Source: Actinokineospora baliensis (lineage in GTDB: Bacteria > Actinomycetota > Actinomycetes > Mycobacteriales > Pseudonocardiaceae). Taken from it: a stretch of DNA of 64,000 bases. A program made the position numbers and the translations under genes. Of this stretch, positions 43,553-52,198 are shown in pieces (positions within the stretch are counted from its first letter, which is position 1; each line of letters starts with the position of its first letter). Location of the stretch: the NCBI RefSeq assembly GCF_016907695.1, contig NZ_JAFBCK010000001.1, positions 5,816,001 through 5,880,000 on the forward strand, in the 5' to 3' direction. Under the pieces are notes generated by a model. It worked only from the letters and a program-made list of their open reading frames with translations. It was not told the origin of the DNA and did no database searches.

Positions 43553-44465
43553 AGGGCAACGCCTCGAGCGACTGGGCCAGGGAGTCCAGCAACCAGGTGT
43601 GCGACTCCCCCAGTGACACCGGCTCGGCGGTCACGACGCGCACGCCCGACCAGTAGCGCCGCATCCGGGGGTCGCGGTCCACGGCCACGTCCGCGAGCAG
43701 TTCCCGGCGGAACTCGGGCGTGTCGAGTCGGTGGCGGACGGCGGCGTGGGTGGCGATGAACAGGTCGAGTTCGGGGCTGGAACCGGGGGGCTGACCGGCG
43801 GCCACCCGGGCTCGGGCGGCGGCGCACGCGGCACCCACGCCTTCCTGCAGGGCGGCTTCGTCGGTGATGACGCGGCGGTTGGTGTGGGCGCTGGCGACCA
43901 GGGCCGCGGCGAGGTGGGGGTCGCTGACCAGGGCGACCAGCTCGGCGTAGGCGACGACCTGGTCGGGGCTCGGGTCGGGGGGCGGTGGGGGTGCGCTGGC
44001 TTCGAGGAACATGTCCAGCGTGTCGGCGGGCACGGGGGCGGGGAACCGGGCCCGCCAGAACGCGGTGAGCACGCCGTGCGCGGCGCGGCCGTCGTGCGCG
44101 GCGGCCAGCAGGTCCAGGCGGGCGGCCCTGTCGGCCGGGGTCGCGTGCTCCACCGCCCGCAGGGCCGCCCGGCGCCAGGCCAGCGCGGACAGTTCGACGT
44201 CGAGGGCCGCTCGTTCGGCGGCGACGGCCTCGCCGACCGAGCGGTCGCCGGTCAGCACGGAGGTGATGGCGGAGAGCCCGAGGCCGAGGGCGCGCAGCCT
44301 GCGGACCAGGTCGAGCCGGTCGGTGGCGGAGGGGTCGAAGCGGCGGTGGCCGCCCGCGCTGCGCAGCGGGGTGAGCAGGCCCTCGTCGCAGTAGAACCGG
44401 ATGGTGCGCACGGGCACCCCGGTCCGCCGCGCGAGGTCGCCGATGCCGAGCGTGTCGCCGGTCAC
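43548..44465 (-). CDS. MerR family regulator with long C-terminal domain
   Basis: This 305-residue regulator starts VTGDTLGIGDLARRTGVPVRTIRFYCDEGLLTPLRSAGGHRRFD, the MerR winged helix (residues about 8-50), followed by a coiled-coil region and an about 200-residue C-terminal part (EELSA.., YAELVALVSDPHLAAAL) with no metal-binding cysteines. It may sense an organic ligand. GTG 44465 is chosen because the MerR HTH begins there. A dyad at 44477-44493 is in the divergent promoter of the maleylpyruvate-isomerase-like gene; the regulator probably controls that gene. Confidence 0.88.
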   Translation of the reverse strand: MTGDTLGIGDLARRTGVPVRTIRFYCDEGLLTPLRSAGGHRRFDPSATDRLDLVRRLRALGLGLSAITSVLTGDRSVGEAVAAERAALDVELSALAWRRAALRAVEHATPADRAARLDLLAAAHDGRAAHGVLTAFWRARFPAPVPADTLDMFLEASAPPPPPDPSPDQVVAYAELVALVSDPHLAAALVASAHTNRRVITDEAALQEGVGAACAAARARVAAGQPPGSSPELDLFIATHAAVRHRLDTPEFRRELLADVAVDRDPRMRRYWSGVRVVTAEPVSLGESHTWLLDSLAQSLEALPS

Positions 44466-44476
44466 AGTCCGTGGAA

Positions 44477-44493
44477 CCTCCAGCCGGGTGGAG
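44477..44493. promoter_or_regulatory. MerR operator dyad in a 20-bp promoter spacer
   Basis: CTCCA-GCCGGG-TGGAG with flanking A/T bases lies between TGGAAC (44472-44477) and TACGGT (44498-44503). A 20-bp spacer with a dyad in it is the MerR-activated promoter layout. The GTG at 44510 follows six bases after the -10 box. Confidence 0.6.
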
Positions 44494-44509
44494 TTCCTAC
44501 GGTACGGGG

Positions 44510-45271
44510 GTGACCCCGCACAGGAGCGCCCTGCACATCGACGAGCTCGCCGCCGCACTGCGCGAGCAGACCGCCGCCTTCGCCGCCGCGGCCGGAGCCG
44601 ACCCCGAGACCCCGGTGCCGACCTGCCCGCAGTGGGTGCTGCGGACCCTGGTCGGGCACATCGGCCAAGCCCACCGCTGGTCCGCGGCGATAGCCCGGTC
44701 CGGCCAGCCCAGCCCCGTGCCCGACCCGCTCACCGCCGACCCGGGCTCCCCCGACGCGTGGCCGGGGTGGTTGCGCGAAGGCGCGGAGGACCTGATCGAC
44801 GCGGTCGGCGACGGAACCCGACCCGTCTGGACGTTCTTCGGCGAGAGCCCCGCGCGCTTCTGGCTGCGCCGGATGCTCGCCGACACCACCATCCACCGCG
44901 CCGACGCCGCCATCACCACCGGCCGCCCACACGACATCCCCGCGGACCTGGCCGCGGAGATCATCACCGAGGGCCTGGAACTGCTCACCTCACCCGCGGC
45001 CCCCCAGGTCCGGGAGTCCTTGGCCGCCCTGCGCGGCACCGGCGAGACAATCCTGCTGCGCGCCACCGACGGCCCCAGCTGGTTGATCACCCGAGCCCCC
45101 ACCGGCCCCACGTTCACCAGCGAAGACACCACAGCGACGGTCACCGCGACCGCCACCACCCAGGACCTGCTGTGGCTGTTCACCCGCAGACTGGACCTCT
45201 CGGACCCCCGCATCACCACCACCGGCGATGTCACTCCGCTCGACGACTGGCTGGCCCGCACAGCGCTGTGA
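44510..45271 (+). CDS. Maleylpyruvate isomerase/DinB-fold mycothiol-dependent enzyme family protein
   Basis: This 253-residue protein has the actinobacterial MDMPI N-terminal pattern (LAAALREQTAAFAAAAGADPETPVPTCPQWVLRTLVGHIGQAHRW) and a long helical-bundle/C-terminal part ending DLLWLFTRRLDLSDPRITTTGD...LDDWLARTAL. The His/Asp metal ligands of the DinB fold are likely in VGHIGQAHRW and DTTIHRADAA. It would act on a mycothiol-linked substrate; the substrate is unknown. A leaderless GTG at 44510 fits the MerR-type promoter. It is divergent from merR. Confidence 0.85.
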   Translation: MTPHRSALHIDELAAALREQTAAFAAAAGADPETPVPTCPQWVLRTLVGHIGQAHRWSAAIARSGQPSPVPDPLTADPGSPDAWPGWLREGAEDLIDAVGDGTRPVWTFFGESPARFWLRRMLADTTIHRADAAITTGRPHDIPADLAAEIITEGLELLTSPAAPQVRESLAALRGTGETILLRATDGPSWLITRAPTGPTFTSEDTTATVTATATTQDLLWLFTRRLDLSDPRITTTGDVTPLDDWLARTAL

Positions 45272-45684
45272 CCAGGAGCGGTGATCGGGCACGCGGTCGG
45301 CGAGGCGGCGGGCGGGCCGTCCGAGCCCGGCGGTGCCCGGCTGGTGCCGCCTGCCGGGCGCCACTGCGCCGGGTCGCGGGCAAGGTCGTCATGGTGACGG
45401 TCGACCGCCCGTTCGACGCAGCGCCGCACCCGGAGCCGCAACGCTGCTCAGGCCCCGGGCACTCCGTCGGCGAGACCGCCCTGCGGCGAGAGCAGGGGTG
45501 GCGCCGGAGTCCGACGGTGTCGATGCGCCGCAGCCGCTGCCGCGTCGCGTCGCGCGGAGGACGCCCGGTCGTTGAGGCGCCGCACCTGAGCCGAGGTGCG
45601 GCTGATGTCCCGGGCAGGCGCTGCTACACCGCATTGCGCGAAAGGAGCCCGGTTGACGCGGCTCCGCACCGGGAGTTGAGGCTG
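45272..45684. other. 413-bp region without a convincing gene
   Basis: It has GC-rich, non-coding-looking sequence; ORFs on both strands are short or arginine-rich and lack ribosome sites. One hairpin of 9 bp (GCCGCACCT, loop, AGGTGCGGC) stands at 45579-45602. No RNA gene was recognised. Confidence 0.5.
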
Positions 45685-45723
45685 GGCTCGTGCCCCGGGC
45701 GCGGAGTCCCCGGGGCACGAGCC
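45685..45723 (-). terminator. Hairpin terminator at the end of the MFS/indigoidine operon
   Basis: GGCTCGTGCCCCGGG pairs with CCCGGGGCACGAGCC, stem about 15 bp, directly after the MFS stop (minus strand). Confidence 0.85.
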
Positions 45724-45729
45724 GATCGG

Positions 45730-46929
45730 TCAGGCGACCCGGCGTCCTGAGCGGAAACCGTGCGCCTTCGCCGACCACACGACCGCCAGGGCGGCTACCG
45801 CGAGGACCAGTTGCGACCACGGGAACGAGTCCGGGCCGAACCACTCCAGGAGGACGCCGCCGATCGCGCCGCCGCCTGCGACCGCCAGGTTGAACACCGT
45901 CACCAGCATCGACTGGGCCACGTCGGCCGAGTCTCCCGCGGAGTCGGCGATGGCGGTTTGCAGCAGGGTCGGGGCGCCGCCGAAGGTGAGGCCCCACAGG
46001 AGGACGCCCGCGTAGATCAGGGGGGTCGCCTGGGTGCCGACCGCCAGGGCCGCCGCGGCTACGGCGAAGCCCAGCAGCGACAGCAGCGTCACCTGCCGCA
46101 GGTGCCCGTCGACGAGGGCACCGGCGAACCAGATGCCGACGACCGCGGCCGCGCCGAACAGCAGCAGCATCAGCGGCACCTGGTCGCCGAGGCCGTGCTC
46201 GGCGACGAACGGCGCGATGTAGGTGTAGAGGATGTTGTGGGCGAGGATCCACAGCAGGATGACCCACAGGATCGACCGGATGCCGGGCGTGCGCAGGACC
46301 GCGCCGATCGGCATCCGCTCGCTCTTGCCCTGGCCGGGGAAGTCCGGCACCGCGGCCACGATCCACAGCAGCAGCACCAGGGCGATCGCCGACATGATCC
46401 AGAACACCCCGCGCCACTCGGCGAGGGTGCCCAGCCACGCGCCGAGCGGGACCCCGAGCGAGAGCGCGATGGGCTGGCCGACGCCCACGATGGCCACCGC
46501 CTTGCCCTGCACCTCGGGTGCCACCATCCGGCGCGCGTACCCCGCGAGCAGGCCCCACACCACACCGGCGGCCATGCCCGCGACGAACCGCGCGGCCAGG
46601 GTCACCACGTAGTCACCCGAGAGCGCGGTGATCGCGTTGAACACCAGCAGCGCGGCGATCGCCAGCAGCAGCAGCGGCCGCCGGTTCCAGCCCCTGGTCG
46701 CGGCGATGACCGGGACGGCGGCCACGACCGACCCGATCGCGTACAGGGTGAGCAGCTGGCCCGCCAGCCCCTCCGAGACACCGAGTCCGGCGCTGATCTG
46801 CGGCAGCAGCCCGGCCGGGATCGTCTCGGTCATGATCGCGATGAACCCGGACAGCGTGAACGCGAGCAGACCGAACACGGGCAGGCTCACCCGCACCCGT
46901 CCCCGCTGCTCCTCGGCCGTGTCGACCAT
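45730..46929 (-). CDS. MFS transporter, AraJ/DHA1 type, likely exporter in the indigoidine locus
   Basis: This 399-residue transporter has 12 predicted helices, with motif A-like GWNRRPLLLLAIAAL and the DHA1 start VFGLLAFTLSGFIAIMTETIPAGLLPQIS. It lies 60 bp behind the NRPS gene on the same strand, with a GTGGAGGA ribosome site, and is followed by a terminator, so it is probably the last gene of the operon. It may export a biosynthetic intermediate or protect against oxidative stress; indigoidine itself is poorly soluble. The assignment to efflux is by family. Confidence 0.9.
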   Translation of the reverse strand: MVDTAEEQRGRVRVSLPVFGLLAFTLSGFIAIMTETIPAGLLPQISAGLGVSEGLAGQLLTLYAIGSVVAAVPVIAATRGWNRRPLLLLAIAALLVFNAITALSGDYVVTLAARFVAGMAAGVVWGLLAGYARRMVAPEVQGKAVAIVGVGQPIALSLGVPLGAWLGTLAEWRGVFWIMSAIALVLLLWIVAAVPDFPGQGKSERMPIGAVLRTPGIRSILWVILLWILAHNILYTYIAPFVAEHGLGDQVPLMLLLFGAAAVVGIWFAGALVDGHLRQVTLLSLLGFAVAAAALAVGTQATPLIYAGVLLWGLTFGGAPTLLQTAIADSAGDSADVAQSMLVTVFNLAVAGGGAIGGVLLEWFGPDSFPWSQLVLAVAALAVVWSAKAHGFRSGRRVA

Positions 46930-46989
46930 CGGTATTCCTCCACTCTCTCCTCAGGACCGCTCGGCCGGGTGTCGGCCGACGCGTCGTGG

Positions 46990-49900
46990 TCAGTAGTTGG
47001 GCGTTTTCGCCAGCAGGTGCCCGCGCCGCTCGATCTCGGGCTCGTACACCGAGGCGTGCCAGTCCTGCGGCGTGATCGGCTCCAGCGCGATGGACACCGC
47101 GTCGTCGCTGACGCCCATCGCCTCGGTGATCGCCTTGCTGATCGCGGTGACCAGCTCGCCCTGTTGCCGGGTGCTCAGCTGGACCGGGAAGTGCTTGATG
47201 TTGACGTGCGGCATGTGGACCAGGCCTCCTCGGCCTCGCTGGACGGTGTCGCGGATGGTGGCGGCCAGCCGGGTGACGTCCGGGGCGCGCAGCACGCTGT
47301 AGTGGTCGACGTCGAGGTCGAGCACCGCCGGTGGGCGCACCAGCGCGCCGACCGCCTCCTCGACGAAGGAGTAGTCGTCGCCGCGCACCTTGAGGATGGT
47401 GATCGGGGCGGTGACCCGGCGGTGCAGCATCTCCTCGAAGGTGTAGCGGAAGCTGTAGGAGGCGCGGACGATCGCGACCACCCGGCGGATGGTCGCCACG
47501 TCCAGCCTCGGCTGGCGGGCGGCGACGAACGCGACGAAGCTCGCCTCGTCGGTGGTCGCCGCGACGCACTCGTCGACGTCCGGACCGGTGATCCGGCCCG
47601 CGAACACCGAGTACAGCAGTGTCACGAACGCGGGGTCCCCGTAGAGCCCACCGGCACCCGGGTCGACCGCGGCCCGGCGGATCGGCGATCCCGGCGCGAT
47701 CAGCACCAGCTGGTCGACGACCTCGCCCGCCTGCTCCAGCTGGTGCGCCGCCTCGAACGCGACGCGGGCACCGAAGGAGTAGCCCCACAGCGTGTACGGG
47801 CCGCGCGGCTGGACCTGGCGGATCAGGTCCACGTCGTGGCGGGCCATCTCGGCGACGGTCTGGTGCGGGGTCTCGCCGTCGTTGATGCCCGCGGCCTGCA
47901 CGCCGAGGAACGGCCGGTCCTGCCCCATGGCCAGAGCGAGCGGCTTGAGGTTCATCGGGTAGCCGCCCAGGCCGGGCCAGCAGACAACGGGCCTGCCGGA
48001 TCCCTTGGGCTGCAGGGTGATCAGCCGCGAGACGGCCTCGTGCGTCCGCTCGTCCACCCGCCTGGCCAGGCCCTCGACCGTGGGCTCGTCGAAGATCAGC
48101 TGCACCGGCAGGGTCGTGTTGACCGCCCGGTTGACCTCCTGGATGAGCAGCACGGCCAGCAGCGAGTTCCCGCCCACCACGAAGAAGTCGTCGCGCACCG
48201 AGATGTCGTCGGTCTTCATGACCTTCGCCCACGCAGCCGCGATCTTGCGCTCGGTCCCAGTGCGCGGTGCGATGACCTCACGGGTCCGCTCGGCCGCCGC
48301 CAACGCCTCGGAGTGCTCCAGCGCGCGGACGTCGACCTTGCCGTTGGCGGTGTAGGGCATCTCGTCGACGATCACGACCCGCGCCGGGATCATGTACTGG
48401 GGCAGGAATCCCGCGATGTCCTTCTTGATCATCTCGGCGGGCCCCTGGGTGTGGACGGCGTCCTCCTTCATGCCCTCGCCCGCGATCTGCTCGGCGCTGA
48501 CCCGGCCGCCGAGCGCGAAGTAGGACGGTCCACCCGGGAACCCGGCCTCGCGCAGGATCGAACCCATCCTGCGGGCCGAGGGCAGGTCGTTGCCGGTCTC
48601 GGAGCTGTACCCCGAGGACATGAACCCGATGCCGAAGGGGTTCATCTGCAGCACCTGCAGCCGTCTACCGAGGTCGACGTACCCGGCGTCGCGGTCAGCG
48701 GAGCGGCTGATCAGCGAGACGCCGAGGTCGGCGCGCTCGTAGACCCCCTGGTTGATGGCGATCACGTGCTTGCGCAGCACCAGCGTGTCGGAGATCCGCC
48801 GCAGTTCGCCGTCGGCGTAGCGGTACTGACCCGCGTCGATGTCCGCCACCCGGCCCGGGTGGACCTGCACGTAGGTGTCGACCGGTCCACTCGGGACACG
48901 CCGCGCCGACGGAACGATGTCGTACCCGCCCAGGTACACGTGGTCGTCGTCGGCACCGAGGACCTCGGCCGCCGCCGGGTCGAGCGATCCGGCACCGACG
49001 CCGAGGCCGTACTCGGGCAGCACCTCGTCGAACAGGCCCAGCATGTGACCGGCCTCGAACCGCAGGACCTCGAGGACGTTGTTGCGGTACACCGACTCGA
49101 TGGCCGACTTGCGGCCCAACAGGTGGATCCGCAACCCAGCCGTGCCGCTGGCCGCACCGACGCGGACGAGCTCGTGGTTGATCGGGTGGTAGTAGTACCA
49201 CCCGTCCGGCGCCGCCGGGAGGCCAACGATCTCCAGGTGCAACTGGGTCGCGTAGAGCGCGCCCGGTGAGGCGTAGGCGTACTTGGGCAGGATCCGGTCC
49301 TGGCTGTGGAACTGGCCGAAGTTGCGCAGCAGGGAACCGAGGCTGGCCAGGTCGAACTGCTCCAGGGGTACCGACTCGGCGTCGGCGGCCCCGTCGTGGC
49401 CCAGCAGTAGCAAGATGTCCGCAATGGACAGTCCAGTCCCCTCGAAGAACCGGTAGGTCTTGCGCGCGAACGCCCGCTGCCGCTGCCGAGCGGTCTCGGC
49501 CTTTCCGGGCAGCGCCAGCGAAGGACCGCCGTCGGAGCGCACACCCAGGTTGCCCAGCTGGGCGCGGACCTGCACCCTGCCCTGCTTGGACTGGTGGTGC
49601 GAACCGTGGTTGCCCTGGTCCATCAGCGCCGCCTCGCGCGGGTTCAGCTCGACGCAGGCCACCAGGTTCCTGGCCCCGGTGCGCTCGTCGTCGCGGACCA
49701 GCACGGCGGCGTTGCGCACCCAGTCGTGGTTCTCGATGGCGACCCGGACCTCGTCGAGCTCGATCCGGTGCCCGCGCAGCTTGACCTGGTTGTCCACCCG
49801 GCCGACGAAGTGGTACCCGCCGTCGGAGTCGCGACTGACCAGGTCACCGGTGCGGTAGAGCCGCGTGGGGATCCCGTTCGGCCCGACCGGGACGGTGACG

Positions 49901-51078
49901 AACCGGCGAGCCGTCTCCTCGTCGCGGTTGAGGTAGCCCCTCGCGAGCTGCGCGCCGCCGATGTAGAGCTCACCGGGCTCGCCCACCTCGACCGCGACCC
50001 CGCGCTCGTCGAGCACGTGGAAGTCGGTGGCGCGAACAGGTTCGCCGATGGACACGGTGTTCTCCGCACCCGCGGACCCACCCGCGGGGATGATGTGCGC
50101 GGAGGCGTTGATGGTGGTCTCGGTGGGCCCGTAGAGGTTCACCAGGTCGCTGTCGGGCAGGACCTCGGCGAACCGCGTCGCCAACCTGCGCGACAAGGCC
50201 TCGCCGCCGCTGAACACGGCTGTCAGGGTGGTGCAGCGGGCGAACAGGTCGTCGTCGACGAGCGCCTGCAGCAGAGTGGGAACGCACTGCAGCAACGTCA
50301 CGTCGTTGGCGATGATCGTCTCGATGAGTCCGGACGGGTCGCGGTGCGCCCCGGGCGGGGCCACCACAACCCTGGTCCCCACCGCGAGGGCGAGGACCTC
50401 CCACTGCGCGGCGTCGAAGCTGATCGGCGTCTTGCGCACGATCGACTGGGTCTCGTCCAAGCCGACCGCGTCGCGCAGCCACGCCATTTGGTTGGCGATC
50501 GCGCCGTGCTCGACGACCACGCCCTTCGGCCGTCCGGTGGTGCCGGACGTGTAGATCACGTATGCCGCGTCGCGCGAGCGGGTCACGTTGCCGTACCCGA
50601 ACCCTTGTCCCAGTGGGCTCCCACCAATGGAGTCCACTGTGATCACAGGCAGGTCGGCGCGCAGCAACTCGGTGAGGTCGGCGCGCGGCGCGGTCGCGGT
50701 GACGACCATGGCGAGCCCGGAGTCCTCGATCATGTACGAGACGCGGTCCTGCGGGTAGTCGGTGGCCAGCGGCAGGTACGCCGCCCCGGCCAGCAGAACA
50801 CCCCAGGTGGCTACGACGAGTTCGGCGGACGGCTCCAGGTAGAGGCCGACGATGGTGTCCGGCCCGGCACCCTCGGCGCGCAGCCGAGCGGCGACCGCGC
50901 CCGCCCGGTCGACCAGGTCCGCGAAGGTCAGGCTGCGGTCGCCGTCCACCACGGCGATCGCGTGGGGTCGTGCGGCGGCCTGGCCCAGCAGGAGCTCCGG
51001 GAGCAGCGGTGCGGCGGGTAACTGTTGAGCTCGGCTGTTCATCGACGCGGATGAGGTGGCTATCCCTTTGGTACTCAT
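46990..51078 (-). CDS. indC: Indigoidine synthetase-type NRPS (A-Ox-T-TE) with C-terminal tautomerase
   Basis: This 1362-aa single-module NRPS would convert two L-glutamines to the blue pigment indigoidine. Domains: adenylation to about residue 480 (YIYTSGTTGRPKGVV, ELYIGGAQLARGYL), an FMN oxidase inserted in the A domain (about 490-880, LMDQGNHGSHHQSK before it; GFMSSGYSSETGNDLP inside), the A10 motif PYTANGKVDVRAL, a PCP with Ser near 972 (FFVVGGNSLL), a TE with WGYSFGARVAFEAA (Ser near 1100), and a 74-residue 4-oxalocrotonate tautomerase domain from 1289 (MPHVNIKHFP...). It matches BpsA/IndC over A-Ox-T-TE. ATG 51078 follows GGGGAAGAG. BpsA lacks the tautomerase. Confidence 0.95.
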   Translation of the reverse strand: MSTKGIATSSASMNSRAQQLPAAPLLPELLLGQAAARPHAIAVVDGDRSLTFADLVDRAGAVAARLRAEGAGPDTIVGLYLEPSAELVVATWGVLLAGAAYLPLATDYPQDRVSYMIEDSGLAMVVTATAPRADLTELLRADLPVITVDSIGGSPLGQGFGYGNVTRSRDAAYVIYTSGTTGRPKGVVVEHGAIANQMAWLRDAVGLDETQSIVRKTPISFDAAQWEVLALAVGTRVVVAPPGAHRDPSGLIETIIANDVTLLQCVPTLLQALVDDDLFARCTTLTAVFSGGEALSRRLATRFAEVLPDSDLVNLYGPTETTINASAHIIPAGGSAGAENTVSIGEPVRATDFHVLDERGVAVEVGEPGELYIGGAQLARGYLNRDEETARRFVTVPVGPNGIPTRLYRTGDLVSRDSDGGYHFVGRVDNQVKLRGHRIELDEVRVAIENHDWVRNAAVLVRDDERTGARNLVACVELNPREAALMDQGNHGSHHQSKQGRVQVRAQLGNLGVRSDGGPSLALPGKAETARQRQRAFARKTYRFFEGTGLSIADILLLLGHDGAADAESVPLEQFDLASLGSLLRNFGQFHSQDRILPKYAYASPGALYATQLHLEIVGLPAAPDGWYYYHPINHELVRVGAASGTAGLRIHLLGRKSAIESVYRNNVLEVLRFEAGHMLGLFDEVLPEYGLGVGAGSLDPAAAEVLGADDDHVYLGGYDIVPSARRVPSGPVDTYVQVHPGRVADIDAGQYRYADGELRRISDTLVLRKHVIAINQGVYERADLGVSLISRSADRDAGYVDLGRRLQVLQMNPFGIGFMSSGYSSETGNDLPSARRMGSILREAGFPGGPSYFALGGRVSAEQIAGEGMKEDAVHTQGPAEMIKKDIAGFLPQYMIPARVVIVDEMPYTANGKVDVRALEHSEALAAAERTREVIAPRTGTERKIAAAWAKVMKTDDISVRDDFFVVGGNSLLAVLLIQEVNRAVNTTLPVQLIFDEPTVEGLARRVDERTHEAVSRLITLQPKGSGRPVVCWPGLGGYPMNLKPLALAMGQDRPFLGVQAAGINDGETPHQTVAEMARHDVDLIRQVQPRGPYTLWGYSFGARVAFEAAHQLEQAGEVVDQLVLIAPGSPIRRAAVDPGAGGLYGDPAFVTLLYSVFAGRITGPDVDECVAATTDEASFVAFVAARQPRLDVATIRRVVAIVRASYSFRYTFEEMLHRRVTAPITILKVRGDDYSFVEEAVGALVRPPAVLDLDVDHYSVLRAPDVTRLAATIRDTVQRGRGGLVHMPHVNIKHFPVQLSTRQQGELVTAISKAITEAMGVSDDAVSIALEPITPQDWHASVYEPEIERRGHLLAKTPNY
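47225..47231 (-). promoter_or_regulatory. Possible internal ribosome site for a separate tautomerase
   Basis: On the minus strand GAGGAGG at 47231-47225 precedes ATG 47214 by 10 bases. The ATG is codon 1289 of the NRPS and is followed by CCG (Pro). Translation from here would free the catalytic N-terminal Pro after Met removal. The spacing is a little long. Confidence 0.4.
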
Positions 51079-51100
51079 GGTTCTCTTCCCCCCGTTTGTG

Positions 51101-51892
51101 TCAGAGCGCGTTCAGCGCTGGAACCCTGCTGCTGGGCAGGGTCAGGTGGTTGGCGAGCAGCTCGCCGTGGCCGTGCACCGCGTCCTGGATCCCCCCGGAG
51201 CGCAGCGCGTGCCAGTACAGGACGACGTTGTTGGAGATGACCGGCTTGCCGAGCCACGCCTCGGCTTGCGCGGCCACCCGCGCCATCGCCACGTTCGTGC
51301 CGACCTGGACGATCGCCTGCACGTCCGGCCCGTCGACCTCGCGGACCGCGGCGCGCAGCCGGTCCTCGGACACGTGCGCGATCTTCGCCGGGCTCGCGCA
51401 GCCCAACCCCAGCACCCGCACCAGGTCGTACCCGGCGTCGGTGAAGAACCGCGACACGGAGTCGTCGCCGACGGGCAGGTACGGCGTGATCACCGCGACC
51501 CTGGTGAGGTCGCCGTGGCTGGCCAGGGCGGCGCGGATGGCGTCCGGGCTCGTGGTGACCGGGCGCCCGCCGCTGATCTCGCGCATCGACGCCAGCACGC
51601 GGCCGTGGTGCACGGCGCCCTCCCAGTAGCTCTCCGGGGACACGGCCACCACGACGTGGTCGGGGTCGCAGGTCAGCACGCCGCGGATGGCCGGTTCCGT
51701 CGACGAGCGGATGCTGTGCATGACGTGGTCGAAGCCCGGTCGCTCCACCATGGAGTCGTCGTTGATGACCATGCGGGCGATGTGGTTGGTGACACCGGGC
51801 GGCCGGAGCCGGTCCACCTCGGGCTGGGCCGAGGTGTTGGTGGACGGCACGACCACCGCGATCTTGTAGCGGTATCCCAGGGAGTCGGGCAC
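51101..51892 (-). CDS. Asp/Glu racemase superfamily protein (maleate isomerase/arylmalonate decarboxylase-like)
   Basis: This 263-residue protein begins VPDSLGYRYKIAVVVPSTNTSAQPEVDRLRP, with the VVPSTNT motif of maleate isomerases and arylmalonate decarboxylases. It has Cys residues at LTCDPDH and GLGCASPAK, the latter near the catalytic Cys of relatives. GTG 51892 follows GAGGAG by six bases; an upstream in-frame ORF of 100 residues lacks such a site. It lies 22 bp before the NRPS gene and is probably cotranscribed. It might racemise or isomerise glutamine, glutamate or maleate-like intermediates; that is inference. Confidence 0.85.
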   Translation of the reverse strand: MPDSLGYRYKIAVVVPSTNTSAQPEVDRLRPPGVTNHIARMVINDDSMVERPGFDHVMHSIRSSTEPAIRGVLTCDPDHVVVAVSPESYWEGAVHHGRVLASMREISGGRPVTTSPDAIRAALASHGDLTRVAVITPYLPVGDDSVSRFFTDAGYDLVRVLGLGCASPAKIAHVSEDRLRAAVREVDGPDVQAIVQVGTNVAMARVAAQAEAWLGKPVISNNVVLYWHALRSGGIQDAVHGHGELLANHLTLPSSRVPALNAL

Positions 51893-52198
51893 GGCTGTCT
51901 CCTCGTTCTCACTCGGGTCGGTCCTACGACGGGCGAGCCACAGTCCGAAGTGGAATTCGTGAGCGCTCTCCCCCAACGCGGACAACAGTCGCGCATTCGC
52001 CGGGGGGTGGACAAGCGGATTCCGCGAGAAATGTTCACCGGCACGGGTGGTATCCAGCGGCCGATCAGCGCCACTGGCGAGATCATCGAAGTGGTCACCG
52101 GGAGAAAAGGGCGAGCGGTATCGCCACGCATTCCGCTTCGCGCGGGCGTGGTCCATTCCGAACAGCCGTGGGAGCGCCGCGCCCCCGGTCATCGCCCC
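51893..52198. other. 306-bp intergenic region in the indigoidine locus
   Basis: No gene of its own was seen; the upstream extension of the racemase-like ORF runs through it without coding support. It holds several ATTCCG motifs and a palindrome GCGGATTCCGC at 52015-52025, so it probably contains the promoter of the racemase/NRPS/MFS unit. Confidence 0.45.

Noticed and set aside
42520..43656. ORFs of 339-378 residues through the repeat cluster
   Set aside because: They read through palindromes and spacers in several frames alike, with no ribosome site; the repetition comes from the DNA repeat.
45760..49269. 1169-residue plus-strand ORF opposite the NRPS and MFS genes
   Set aside because: It spans two real genes on the other strand and shows no domain.
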